From: Magicicada septendecula
Lineage: Eukaryota > Arthropoda > Insecta > Hemiptera > Cicadidae
Assembly (NCBI GenBank): GCA_034769895.1
Contig: CM068372.1
Coordinates: 237,422,343 to 237,486,342, forward strand
Length of the DNA stretch: 64,000 nucleotides
Reading direction: 5' to 3'
Every line of letters starts with the position of its first letter. Position 1 is the first letter of the stretch. Shown here one piece after another: positions 23,194 to 33,580 of this stretch. Below the pieces are notes generated by a model. That model did no database searches. It was not told the origin of the DNA and saw only the letters and a program-made list of their open reading frames with translations. The translations under genes were made by a program, and so were the position numbers.

Positions 23194-26164
23194 TTACTTC
23201 CATATTCCTTAAGGAATGGAAGTATGGTGATGGCAAAAAAAATTGTGTTCGAGATTATTGCAGATTCTGATTCTACTACACTCAAAACATGAAAAAAAGT
23301 CGTTTTCCGAAAAGTGTCTGTGTGTGTGTCTGTCTGTCTGTCTGTGTGTCTGTCTGTAGATTTTTTTTCTATGGCAAACGATAACTGCCGCAAATTCAAA
23401 CAGAATCAAATAATTTTTTGCATGCAGCCCTGATTTGCAGAGTACTCGCGACCTATTGTTTTTGGTGAAGATCGGTTAAGGGAAAGGGGTAGTTTACCTG
23501 CAACGGTTTTTTTTTAGCAAGGGTAATTTTGTTTGTTTGGCAAACGATAACAGCCGCAAATTCAAACAGAATCAAATAATGTTTCGCATACGGTCCTGAA
23601 TTGTAGAGTTCTCAAGATCTGTTGATTTTGGTCAAGATCGGTTAAGGGAAAGGGGTAGTTTACCTATAACGTTTTATGTTTTAACAAGGGTATTTCCTAT
23701 GGCAAACGATAACAGCCGCAAATTCAAACAGAATCAAAAGATTATTTGCATACAGCCCTAAATTGTAGAGTTCTCAAGACCTATTGTTTTTGGTGAAGTT
23801 CGGTTGAGGGAAAGGGGTAGTTTACCTGCAACGTTTTTTTAACAAGGTTATTTTCTATGGCAAACGATAACAGCCGCAAATTCAAACAGAATCAAATAAT
23901 GTTTTGCATACAGCCCTGATTTGTAGAGTACTCAAGACCTATTGTTTTTGGTGAAGATCGGTTAAGGGAAAGGGGTAGTTTACCTATAACGTTTTGTTTT
24001 AACAAGGGTATTTCCTATGGCAAACGATAACAGCCGCAAATTCAAACAGAATCAAAAGATTATTTGCATACAGCCCTAAATTGTAGAGTTCTCAAGACCT
24101 ATTGTTTTTGGTGAAGATCGGTTGAGGGAAAGGGGTTTACCTGCAACGTTTTTTTAACAAGGGTATTTTCTATGGCAAACGATAACAGCCGCAAATTCAA
24201 ACAGAATCAAATAATGTTTTGCATACAGCCCTGATTTGTAGAGTACTCAAGACCTGTTGTTTTTGGTGAAGATCGGTTAAGGGGAAGGGGTAGTTTACCT
24301 GCAACGTTTTTTTATCAAGCGTATTTTCTATGGCAAACGATAAAAGCCGCAAATTCAAACAGAATCAAATAATTTTTTGCATACGTCCCTGAATTGTAGA
24401 GGTCTCAATGACTTTCGATTTTGGTGAAGATCGGTTAAGGGGAAGGGGTAGTTTACCTGCAACCTTTTACGTTTTAACAAGAGTAAAGTACTTGAAAATT
24501 TATTTAAACTTTTTGAAACAATGGTAATTGTTAAAAATAAAATAATTTTGTTGCCAGGCAATAAAATTATAATTTTTTCATTTTAATGTAATATAATATT
24601 TTTCATTTAATACAGCAATAAAAAGGCAGGTAAGACACAGCCTGGCTGTTTGGCTGAAAATGATTTTAAAAATAAATCTTAGAATATGGAAGTCATGTAT
24701 GGTTCTCCATACCGATTTTTTTCTATGGCAAACGATAACAGCCGCAAATTCAAACAGAATCAACTACTCTTTTGCATACAGCCCAGAATTGTATAGTGTT
24801 CTCAAGACAATAGTTTTTGGTGAAGATCGGTTAAGGGAAAGGGGTGGTTTACCTGCAACGTTTTATGTTTTAACAAGGGTATTTTCTATGGCAAACGATA
24901 ACAGCCGCAAATTCAAACAGAATCAAATGATTATTTGCATTCAGCCCTAAATTGTAGAGATCTCAAGACCTATTGTTTTTTATGAAGATCGGTTAAGGGA
25001 AACAGGTAGTTTACCTGAAATGTTTTATGTTTTAACAAGGGTATTTTCTATGGCAAACGATAACAGCCGCAAATTCAAACAGAATCAAATAATTTTTTTC
25101 ATACAGCCCTGATTTGTAGAGTACTCAAGACCTATTGTTTTTGGTAAAGATCGGTTAACGAAAAGGGGTAGTTTACCTGCAACAGTTTTTTTTTAATCAC
25201 GGGTAATTTTTTTCTATGGCAAACGATAACAGCCGCCGGAAATTCAAACAGAATCAACTACTCTTTTACATACAGCCCAGAATTGTAGTGTTCTCAAGAC
25301 AATAGTTTTTGGTGAAGATCGGTTAAGGGAAAGGGGTAGTTTACCTGCAACGTTTTATGTTTTAACAAGGGTGTTTTCTATGGCAAACGATAACAGCCGC
25401 AAATTCAAACAGAATCAAATGATTATTTGCATACAGCCCTAAATTGTATAGTTCTCAACACCTATTGTTTTTGGTGAAGATCGGTTAAGGGAAAGGGGTA
25501 GTTTACCTGCAACAGTTTTTTATCAAGGGTAATTGTTTCTATGGCAAACGATAACAGCCGCAAATTCAAACAGAATCAAATGATGTTTTCCATACAGCCC
25601 TGTATTGTAGAATTCTCAATACCTATTGGTGTTGGTGAAGATCGGTTAAGGGAAAGGGGTAGTTTACCTGCAACATTTTATGTTTTAACAAGGGTAATTT
25701 TTTATATGACGAACGATAACTGCCGTAAATTTAAACACAATCAACTACGTTTTTGCATACCTTTTTGAACTAAAGAGAACCCAAGGTCTGTTGATTTTGT
25801 TGAAGATCGGTTAAGGGAAAGGGGTAGTTTATCAGCAACGATTTATGTTTTAAAAAGGGTAATTTTTTTATGACCAACGATAACTGCCGAAAATTCCAAG
25901 AGAATCAAATAATTTTTTGCACACATTTCTGACTTGTAGAGAACTCAATGTCTGTTGATTCTGGTGAAGATTGGTTAAGGGAAAGGGGTAGTTTACCTGC
26001 AACTTTTAATGTTGTAACAAGAGAAATGTTTCCATGACGAAAGATAACTGCTGCACATTCAAACAGAATCAAATATTTTTTGCATGCATCCCTGAATTGT
26101 AGAGGACTGAAGGTCTATTGATTTTGGAGAAGATCGGTTAAGAGAAAGGGGTAGTTTACCTGAA
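23194..26164 (-). repeat. Q, satellite array, R, P end fragment and satellite array
   Basis: To 25395 this is the second duplicate. Beyond it, monomers diverge progressively (for example GACGAACGATAACTGCCG and GACCAACGATAACTGCCG near 25710-25880) and resemble the outer-left monomers at 1.2-3.3 kb. The two arms therefore share an age gradient from edge to centre. Confidence 0.75.
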
Positions 26165-26656
26165 ACATTTTATGATTTAACTAGAGTAAAGTACTTAATT
26201 TTTATAAATAAAGTATCCTGATAAGAAGCTCATAATAATCCACTGTAGAAATGTAGATGAAATATCTATAAATGAAGAGGTTAGGTGAACAGGCTGGGGG
26301 TAATTTTCAATTATTAAAAATTATAGTTGAAGGTGGAGGGGAAAATTTTTTATATGTGTACTACGTTATCGGCAACAAAGAAGTAGTTCTTTGTTAAAAT
26401 TCCTTCCCGGCTTTTTAGCCGTAGTCCAATGTTTTCTGCAAAACCAGACTTTTCAGCAGTGCCATCGACTGCCATCATCAGTGAAAATCGAGTGCCAAAA
26501 CATGAGGTGGTATACGTTAGTGACCACAGTACTGTGGTTAAGGCTGAAGGAATAAGTATAAAGAAGTAGTTTCTATGGACATATTTCATTTCGAATATGA
26601 TTTTATATATAAATCTTAGAACATGGAAGTCATGTATGGTTCTCCATACCGATATT
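26165..26656 (-). repeat. P module, copy 10
   Basis: A full-length module with the intact 16-bp palindrome. Its hairpin side abuts Q, forming GAACATGGAAGT ... ACTTCCATGTTC, a 12-bp inverted repeat around the inner hairpin. Confidence 0.75.
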
Positions 26657-28216
26657 TTACTTCCATGTTCCTTAAAAAATGGAAGTATGGTGATGGCAAA
26701 AAAAATCGTGTTCGAGATTATTGCAGATTCTAATTGTACTACACTCAAAACATGAAAAAAAGTTATTTTTCGAAAAGTGTCTCTGTGTGTGTCTGTCTGT
26801 CTATCTGTCTGTAGATTTTTTTCTATGGCAAACGATAACAGCCGCAAATTCTAACAAAATCAAATAATTTTTTGCATGCAGCTCTGATTTGTAGAGTACT
26901 CGATACCTATTGTTTTTGGTAAAGATCGGTTAAGGGAAAGGGGTAGTTTACCTGCAACATTTTTTTTTTTAATCAAGGGTAATTATTTTCTATGGCAAAC
27001 GATAACAGCCGCAAATTCAAAAATAATTAAATAATTTTTGCATACAGCCCTGAATTATAGAGTTCTTAAGACCTATTGTTTTTGTTGAAGATCAGTTAAG
27101 GTAAAGGGGTAGTTTACCTGCAACGTTTTTTGTTTTAACAAGGGTATTTTCTATGGCAAACGATAACAGCCGCAAATTCAAACAGAATCAAATGATTATT
27201 TGCATACAGGCCTGAATTGTAGAGTTGTCAAGACCTTTTGTTTTTGGTGAAGATCGGTTAAGGGAAAGGGGTAGTTTACCTGCAACGGTTTTTTTTTAGC
27301 AAGGGTAATTTTGTTTGTTTGGCAAACGATAACAGCCGCAAATTCAAACAGAATCAAATAATGTTTCGCATATGGTCCTGAATTGTAGAGTTCTCAAGAT
27401 CTGTTGATTTTGGTCAAGATCGGTTAAGGGAAAGGGGTAGTTTACCTGTAACGTTTTATGTTTTAACAAGGGTATTTCCTATGGCAAACGATAACAGCCG
27501 CAAATTCAAACAGAATCAAAAGATTATTTGCATCCAGCCCTAAATTGCAAAGTTCTCAAGACCTATTGTTTTTGGTGAAGATCGGTTAAGGGAAAGGGGT
27601 AGTTTACCTGCAGCGTTTTTTTATCAAGGGTATTTTCTATGGCAAACGATAACAGCCGCAAATTCAAACAGAATCAAAAGATTATTTGCATACAGCCCTA
27701 AATTGCAGAGTTCTCAAGACCTATTGTTTTTGGTGAAGATCGGTTAAGGGAAAGGGGTAGTTTACCTGCAGTGTTTTTTTATCAAGGGTATTTTCTATGG
27801 CAAACGATAACAGCCGCAAATTCAAACAGAATCAAATAATTTTTTGCATACAGCCGTGATTTGTAGAGTACTCAAGACCTATTGTTTTTGGTGATGATCG
27901 GTTGAGGGGAAGGGGTAGTTTACCTGCAACGTTTTTTATCAAGCGTATTTTCTATGGCAAACGATAACTGCCGCAAATTCAAACAGAATCAAATAATTTT
28001 TTGCATACTTCACTGAATTGCAGAGGACTCAAGGCCTTTTGATTTTGGTGAAGATCGGTTAAGGGGAAGGGGTAGTTTACCTGCAACCTTTTACGTTTTA
28101 ACAAGAGTAAAGTACTTGAAAATTCATTTAAACTTTTTCAAACAATGGTAATTGTTAAAAATAAAATAATTTTGTTGCCAGGCAATAAAATTATAATTTT
28201 TTCATTGTAATGTAAA
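26657..28216 (-). repeat. Q, satellite array and R module
   Basis: About eight monomers. Two neighbouring ones near 27480-27640 and 27640-27780 are almost the same. R is cut at 28216 by the Helitron-type insert and resumes after 29149 with GCAATAAAAAGGCAGGGA. Confidence 0.75.
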
Positions 28217-28422
28217 TCTGTACATAGTATAAAGTAAAGTCGGTCCGTTTTCTCTCTGTGTTTGAAATCGCTAATCTCAGGAAGTACTGAACGGATTTTA
28301 TTCAAGTTTTTGCCAATAGATAGAGTGTCTATCGAGGAACATTTATGTGTATAATTAATACATATATGTTGTACATTAGCTTAGCTATCACGGTTTATGT
28401 CAAGTAAGTGGTATAGTTTACA
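28217..28422 (+). mobile_element. Helitron-type 5' fragment
   Basis: Begins TCTGTACATAGTATAAAG after an A and continues CGCTAATCTCAGGAA and GAACGGATTTTATTCAAG, text I associate with 5' regions of insect Helitrons (from memory). No 3' end of its own is seen, so it may be an older truncated element or the 5' part of a chimera with the next feature. Confidence 0.4.
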
Positions 28423-29148
28423 TCTTATATATAAAAATGAATGTTTCTTTGTTTGTCCCGTATGCGTTCCTATACCATTCATCCGATTGCGATGAAACTT
28501 CGGTGAGTTGTTGTGCGCACCTCCGCGAAGGTTTCTTCCACATCTCCTCCTAAACCACTGTACCGATTTCAACCAAACTTGGCACAAATATTTTACGCAA
28601 TGGGAGAACCAACATAGGATAGGTGTTTTTTCGATGGGGTCCTTTTGGGGGTTCTTTGGGGTCTTGCACATCGCCTCCTAAACCACTGGACCGATTTCAA
28701 CCAAACTTGGCACAAATATTTTACGCAAAGGGAGAACCAACATAGGACAAGTGTTTTTTTCGATACGATCCTTTGGGGAGTCCTTTGGGGTCTTCCACGT
28801 CTCCACCTAAACCATTGGACCGATTTCAACCAAACTTGGCACAAATACAGTATTTTACGCAACGGGAGAACCAACATAGGACAGGTGTTTTTTTCGATAT
28901 GATCCTCTGGGGGTTCCTTTGCGGTCTTAAAAAACTATTAGATCTGGTTACTATGGCAACCCAATAGAATAGATTCTGTTCTAAATATATTATCGCATTA
29001 AATTGAAGACCACGCGAACGAAGTTGTGGGGAACAGCTATTTATTTTTAAGAAGCCTAAGCCTACTTTAATTAAACTTTATTAATTAAACTAACATTTTC
29101 ATTACGTACAACGTGAAACTCCGTAGCAAAGCACGGGTATTCTGCTAG
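28423..29148 (+). mobile_element. Non-autonomous Helitron
   Basis: Starts TCTTATATATAAAAATGAATG after an A and ends CTAG followed by T (29145-29148), consistent with insertion between A and T. A hairpin (CCGT-AGCAAAGC-ACGG, 29121-29136) lies 8 bp upstream of CTAG, as in Helitron 3' ends. The interior holds three tandem ~128-bp units with landmarks TAAACCAC/ATTG at 28551, 28679 and 28808 (spacings 128 and 129). There is no Rep/helicase coding. The short frames across the units are artefacts. Confidence 0.65.
28545..28930 (+). repeat. Three ~128-bp tandem units inside the Helitron
   Basis: Each unit runs CCTAAACCACTGGACCGATT, CCAAACTTGGCACAAATA, GGGAGAACCAACATAGGA, then a G/T-rich end. Confidence 0.85.
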
Positions 29149-29784
29149 TCATGTATAAGAGAAAATATATCGTGCGTGGCAGGCAAGCATATCTCAGTTA
29201 TGTACTGTTTACGTTTCCATTTTACTATTATCACTACCGCAATAAAAAGGCAGGGAACACACACACACACACACACACACACAATTCGTGTTATTTCTGG
29301 CCTCATTCATGTTTATTTTCTTACATTTGCACGGTTTTTAAATGGAAAGTGCCGAACCCATACCAACATAACGCATGCAAGCCGAAAAAGTTTCCAGCGT
29401 GGATAGCGATTTGCTTCCTGTGGATCGCTGGGCAGTGTAACTGCACGTGTTTACAGAGGAACGATTCATAGACAGACTTTTCGTCTTTAGGGAATGAACC
29501 CTCTGCAAGATGCTGAGAGTCCATGAGTGACTTCGGAGCGCTCCTTCTTTTCCGCGTGTTTGTTCTGTGAAACGTACACTGTAGATTCGCAGATTTATTC
29601 TAAGCAACGCTCAATAGGAAATGTTGAAAATTTTTGTCCACGGTGAACCCTCATACACACTAAACCTGCTCTGATGTTTTAATTACGGACATCATAATAT
29701 TAAAACTTTGGAAACTTGAGCACTACTTAATGGAGATCAATCATTAACTTATACAAGCCATTAATTTTATGCATATTTTTTATA
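29149..29784 (-). repeat. CA-tract module without the TIR insert
   Basis: Contains (AC)n at 29257-29283, the conserved flank GTTATTTCTGGCCTCATTCA, then ~330 bp (29410-29740) that is absent from the other four copies, where the TIR-bounded element sits instead. This is the best view of the ancestral module. The short minus-strand frames here show no known domain. Confidence 0.6.
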
Positions 29785-30091
29785 TATATGTGTACAACGT
29801 TATCGGCAACAAAGAAGTAGTTTTTGTTCAAATTCCTTCCCGGGATATTTGGCCGTAGTCCAATGTTTTCTACAAAACCAGACGTTTCGGCAATGCCATT
29901 GACTTCCATCATCAGTGAAAATCGAGTGCGATAACGTGAGGTGGTATATGTTAGTGACCACAGTACTGTGGTTAAGGCTGAAGCAGTAAGTAGAAAGAAG
30001 TAGTTTCTATGGTAATATTTCATTTCGAAAATGATTTTAAAAATAAATCTTAGAATATGGAAGTCATGTATGGTTCTCCATACCGATTTTT
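29785..30091 (-). repeat. P module, copy 11
   Basis: Carries the recurrent frame (30023-29727, MKYYHRNYFFLLTASALTT...), open through to the neighbouring sequence. Confidence 0.75.
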
Positions 30092-30411
30092 TATGTGACG
30101 AATGATAACTGCCGTAAATTCAAACAGAATCAACTACGTTTTCACATACCTTTTTGAATTAAAGAGAACTCAAGGTTTGTTGATTTTGTTGAAGATCGGT
30201 TAAGGGAAAGGGGTAGTTTACCAGCAACATTTTATGTTTTAAGAAGGGTAATTTGTTTTTTTACGAAAGATAACTGCCGTAAATACAAAGATAATCAAAT
30301 AATTTTTTGCATACTTTCCTGAATTGTAGAGAACTCAAGGCCTATTGATTTTGGTGAAGATCGGTTAAGAGAAAGGGGTACTTTACCTGCAACATTTTAT
30401 GTTTTAACAAG
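30092..30411 (-). repeat. Two satellite monomers
   Basis: Diverged monomers of the outer-edge type (GACGAATGATAACTGCCG). Confidence 0.75.
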
Positions 30412-30886
30412 AGTAAAGTACTTCATTTTAATACATAAAGTATCCTGATAAGAAGCTCATAATAATCCACTGTAGAAACGTAGATGAAATATCTATAAAT
30501 GAAGAGGCTAGTTGAACGGGGTGGGGGTAATTTTCTATAAATGAAAATTATAGTTGAAGGGGGAGGGGATAATTTTTTATATATGTACTACGTTATCGGC
30601 AACAAAGAAGTAGTTTGTTGTTAAAATTCCTTCCCGTCCTGTTTGGCCGTAGACCAAAGTTTTCTGCAAAACCAGACATTTCGGCAGTGTCATCGACTTC
30701 CATCATCAATGAAAATTTAGTGCGATAACATGAGGTGGTATACGTTAGTGACCACAGTACTGTGTGGTTAAGGCTGAAGCAGTAAGTAGAAAGAAGTAGT
30801 TTCTATGGAAATATTTCATTTCGAAAATGATTTTAAATATAAATCTTAGAACATGGAAGTCATGTATGGTTCTCTATACCGATATT
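30412..30886 (-). repeat. P module, copy 12 (right edge of the domain)
   Basis: A full-length module. The central palindrome is altered by a TG insertion (CAGTACTGTGTGGTT). It ends TCTATACCGATATT, after which all similarity to the domain stops. Confidence 0.75.
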
Positions 30887-31327
30887 ATAATATTGGTTTC
30901 AATTAGCGATATATGTCTAACTTACAGTATAAACACCATGTCACACTGTTTATACTAGTCCTGTAGTAACAAGTACACTGCTGAAAATGAACCTACTGAT
31001 ATAAAGCAGATGAACTCATCTTAATGCTGTAGAATCACTACTAATTTTCTTACCAATAGCTAAATTCCCTGTGCTTAGTCAACTGTCACCACTGTTACCA
31101 ATTCTCTGAATATACAGGCTACACAACTATCCAGTTTAAAGAGTCCCTGTTTTTTGTTGTTTTTTTTCCATAGAATATACAGTACTTTATTTTTGCTTCT
31201 ATTGTTAGCTTTACATACACGCAAACAGACATGGCTTTTTTAGCTCAAAGGACCAAATTCTGGATGAACCAGACGGTACAACTACCATCTGTTTCTGCTG
31301 CAAGACGTAACTTTCAATTAGGAATTA
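30887..31327. other. Unannotated sequence between repeat domain and Tigger element
   Basis: About 440 bp with no repeat module, TIR or convincing coding frame. Confidence 0.4.
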
Positions 31328-31479
31328 CAGTAGAACTCCATTTATCCGAACTCCAGTTATCCGAATCGCCAATTATCCGAATTGAAATCAGGAAATGGCA
31401 AGGAATAAAATTAATGGAATTTCGACAAAACAAACAAACACAGGAAGAAAAAGAAGAGGCAATGAACAAGAAAGAGTAA

Positions 31480-31868
31480 AAAAGAGCAAAAGAAAGTGTC
31501 GAAGAAAATGTAGCTGTAACAACTGAAGACATCCGGAAAACCATTGTACAAATTCCTGACTGTTCCGAGTGACGTGGCGACATAAACGAGTGGTTGCAGT
31601 GCGACCCTGGATATTTAGACGATGGTGAAATTATCCAAAGTGTAAGGATAAATCTCAGCAGGTGGACGAAGACGATGACAACGTTGCTTCAGCTGAACCG
31701 GAAAAGGAACCCACGGCGAGCGAGGTATTCACTCGTTTTGACATTGCCTTAAAGTGGGTGGAACGGCAGCCTGAATGCGAATATGGTCCAGCTTCTTTCC
31801 GTCAAGCGTTTGCGGGACCTGACTGCACGCTAATGAGTTTCTACGTCAAAACAATTAACTTTGTTTGA
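31480..31868 (+). pseudogene. Tigger/jerky-type transposase, C-terminal remnant
   Basis: Frames here read EWLQCDPGYLDDGEII, then an acidic stretch DEDDDNVASAEPE, then TRFDIALKWVERQPE. This is the order seen at the C-terminus of Tigger/jerky transposases (acidic linker before a short helical 'W-E-Q-Q' segment). Two frames are needed, and the DDE catalytic core and DNA-binding domains are missing. Confidence 0.6.
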
Positions 31869-31904
31869 GATGGTCAACTGAAAAATCATAATTGTGTATT
31901 ATTT

Positions 31905-33338
31905 ACTAAAACTTCCGGGCTGAGAGGCCGTGGTCGATTGCTTAAGATGCTGCTAAACGTTTCGGCCGCACCACCGGTGGCCATCTTCAGTAGCAAAAGA
32001 AAAAGAAAAGTGTTCGATAGATGATACGCCGAACACGTCTCCCAATGGACTGGGAACAAGCAACAGTGAGTACCTGCTACGATGCCTCTATTTATAACAT
32101 TTTGTCCGCTTCAGGTGTATCACATGGACCAATGAGAAGCCAGCTCGTCATACTCAATTCTGATTGGCCATGGAAAATAGACCATGCCAGACACTATTTA
32201 AGGAGATGCTTTCTCCTCGGCGGTTCATAGCGACGGACGCATTCTTATGAATATGGATGGACTCCAGATGCAGGCGAGTGAAGTAACCCCGGACAGAAGA
32301 CAACACGCGGGCTTCATCAAACATCACCCGGTGATCGTCGTGGGACAGAGCGTGTTCAGCAACTGCGGACTTCTCCGGCTGGCCCAGGCGGCAGTATCTC
32401 CGATGTTCGGAGAGGCGCGTCCGGACACTACGCTTCGTGGTGCCTATGTAGACCTGGCCACACGTACAAGGAATACTGTACACCCCGCACGACGAGAGTG
32501 GATCCCTGGCGTCTTTCACCGGTCGCAGGAACTGTTGGATCTTTTTGGTTGGCTTAAAGATCGTCCTGACGCCCCGCTTACTCAGCAACCTGCCGATGCG
32601 ATCAGTAACGCCACGGATGTAGGGCAAGACAGCAGAGCCAACAACCTCAGGCAACTCCGACTGGTCCGGCCTACCAGATCTTCTCGGCCGGGCAGCTCTC
32701 CTAACCTCCGCAGCAGAATAGCCGTTGGACTGCAGTGCTTCCTCGAGATGCCGAAACTCATCTTCGAGATACTGGGGCTCACAGATTCTTTTTGCCCGGT
32801 CTACCAAAGTCTTCAGCACCGCCCTCTTCTGCCTAGGATGATGATTGGAGGTCTTGTGCAGATATCTGTCGGTGTGCGTTGGCTTCCTATAAACTTTATG
32901 TCCCAAGCTGCCATCGGTCCTTTTCAGGACCAACACATCCAGAAAAGCCAATTGAGCACCACTCTCGCGCTCCATCGTAAACTGTATGCGCGGGTGTACA
33001 GCGTTCAGATGTCCAAGGAAGCGTTCCAACTCTTCATCCCCATGGCTCCAGACCACGAAAGTGTCGTCCACATACCGCAACCAACACTTCGGCTTCAGAG
33101 GCGCAGATGAAATAGCCAACTCTTCAAATTTCTCCATATAGAAGTTTGCAACCACAGGGCTGAGAGGACTTCCCATGGCGACGCCATCCAACTGTTCGTA
33201 GAAGAAGTTCGGAAGATGGCCACCGGTGGTGCGGCCGAAACGTTTAGCAGCATCTTAAGCAATCGACCACGGCCTCTCAGCCCGGAAGTTTTAGTAAATA
33301 ATCGTAATGACACCGGCCGTGAAAGCCTACGCACTAAG
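31905..33338 (-). mobile_element. Penelope-like element, 5'-truncated, with inverted 3'-end copy
   Basis: The insert is bounded by an exact 17-bp duplication, ATAATTGTGTATTATTT, at 31888-31904 and 33339-33355, inside the Tigger element. Its coding strand is minus. The 3' end (31905-31990) is repeated in opposite orientation at the 5' side (about 33205-33300), followed by a ~35-bp tail before the duplication. Terminal inverted copies of the 3' end are a known feature of Penelope-like elements. The minus-strand 3' end has CTGAAGA (31984-31990), a GGCC/GGCC stem and GAAA (31960-31963). Confidence 0.85.
32154..33230 (-). CDS. Penelope-like reverse transcriptase/GIY-YIG endonuclease, N-terminally truncated
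   Basis: An open 345-codon frame from M at 33191. The frame is in fact open upstream through FFYEQL, so that M is only the first methionine after truncation. Residues 1-12 are the DGVAMGSPLSP motif of Penelope RTs, YVDD (residues 40-43) is the RT catalytic motif, and the GIY-YIG nuclease module runs from about GVYSIPCTCGQVYIG (235-249) with conserved RTRLSEH. RT motifs upstream of YEQ are missing. Penelope-like elements use this RT plus GIY-YIG nuclease for target-primed integration. No stop or shift within the remaining frame suggests a fairly young insertion, but it cannot encode a working RT. Confidence 0.85.
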   Translation of the reverse strand, partial: TTGGHLPNFFYEQLDGVAMGSPLSPVVANFYMEKFEELAISSAPLKPKCWLRYVDDTFVVWSHGDEELERFLGHLNAVHPRIQFTMERESGAQLAFLDVLVLKRTDGSLGHKVYRKPTHTDRYLHKTSNHHPRQKRAVLKTLVDRAKRICEPQYLEDEFRHLEEALQSNGYSAAEVRRAARPRRSGRPDQSELPEVVGSAVLPYIRGVTDRIGRLLSKRGVRTIFKPTKKIQQFLRPVKDARDPLSSCGVYSIPCTCGQVYIGTTKRSVRTRLSEHRRYCRLGQPEKSAVAEHALSHDDHRVMFDEARVLSSVRGYFTRLHLESIHIHKNASVAMNRRGESISLNSVWHGLFSMANQN

Positions 33339-33580
33339 ATAATTGTGTATTATTTGACATTTTTTATAGTAAAAGTAAGCTTTTTGCAAAACACGTGTGA
33401 CCTGGTTTTTATTAAGATACTGTACTCAGGTAATAAAAGTAAACATAAGTGATTTTTCAGCAATTTTCGTGTTTTCTTTCATAACATAACCTTTTTCTTA
33501 TGTTTGTTCCAATTATCCGAATTTCTGCATATCCGAATTACGTTTGAGAATCATTAGTTCGGATAAATGGAGTTCTACTG

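Larger units (their letters stand above)
21276..25395. repeat. 4.12-kb tandem duplication, copy 2
   Basis: See copy 1. Similarity to the start of the unit continues to about 25419, where A/T at 25420 is the first difference, as expected for unequal exchange within satellite. Confidence 0.9.
31328..33580 (+). mobile_element. Tigger/pogo-family DNA transposon remnant
   Basis: Ends are CAGTAGAACTCCATTTATCC on the left and its near-exact inverse on the right (GGATAAATGGAGTTCTACTG), both flanked by TA (31326-31327 and 33581-33582). ATTATCCGAA-type subterminal repeats are present at both ends. This is the classic Tigger/pogo terminus of the Tc1/mariner superfamily. After removing the nested Penelope insert, the element is only about 0.8 kb and keeps just the 3' part of a transposase, so it is internally deleted and non-autonomous. 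Confidence 0.85.

Noticed and set aside
28381..28967. Overlapping 64-96-codon frames with FNQTWHKYF/QVWLKSVQWF
   Set aside because: Translations of the three ~128-bp tandem units of a Helitron in both strands.
32247..33110. 287-codon plus-strand frame
   Set aside because: Antisense shadow of the Penelope RT/GIY-YIG ORF, without motifs.
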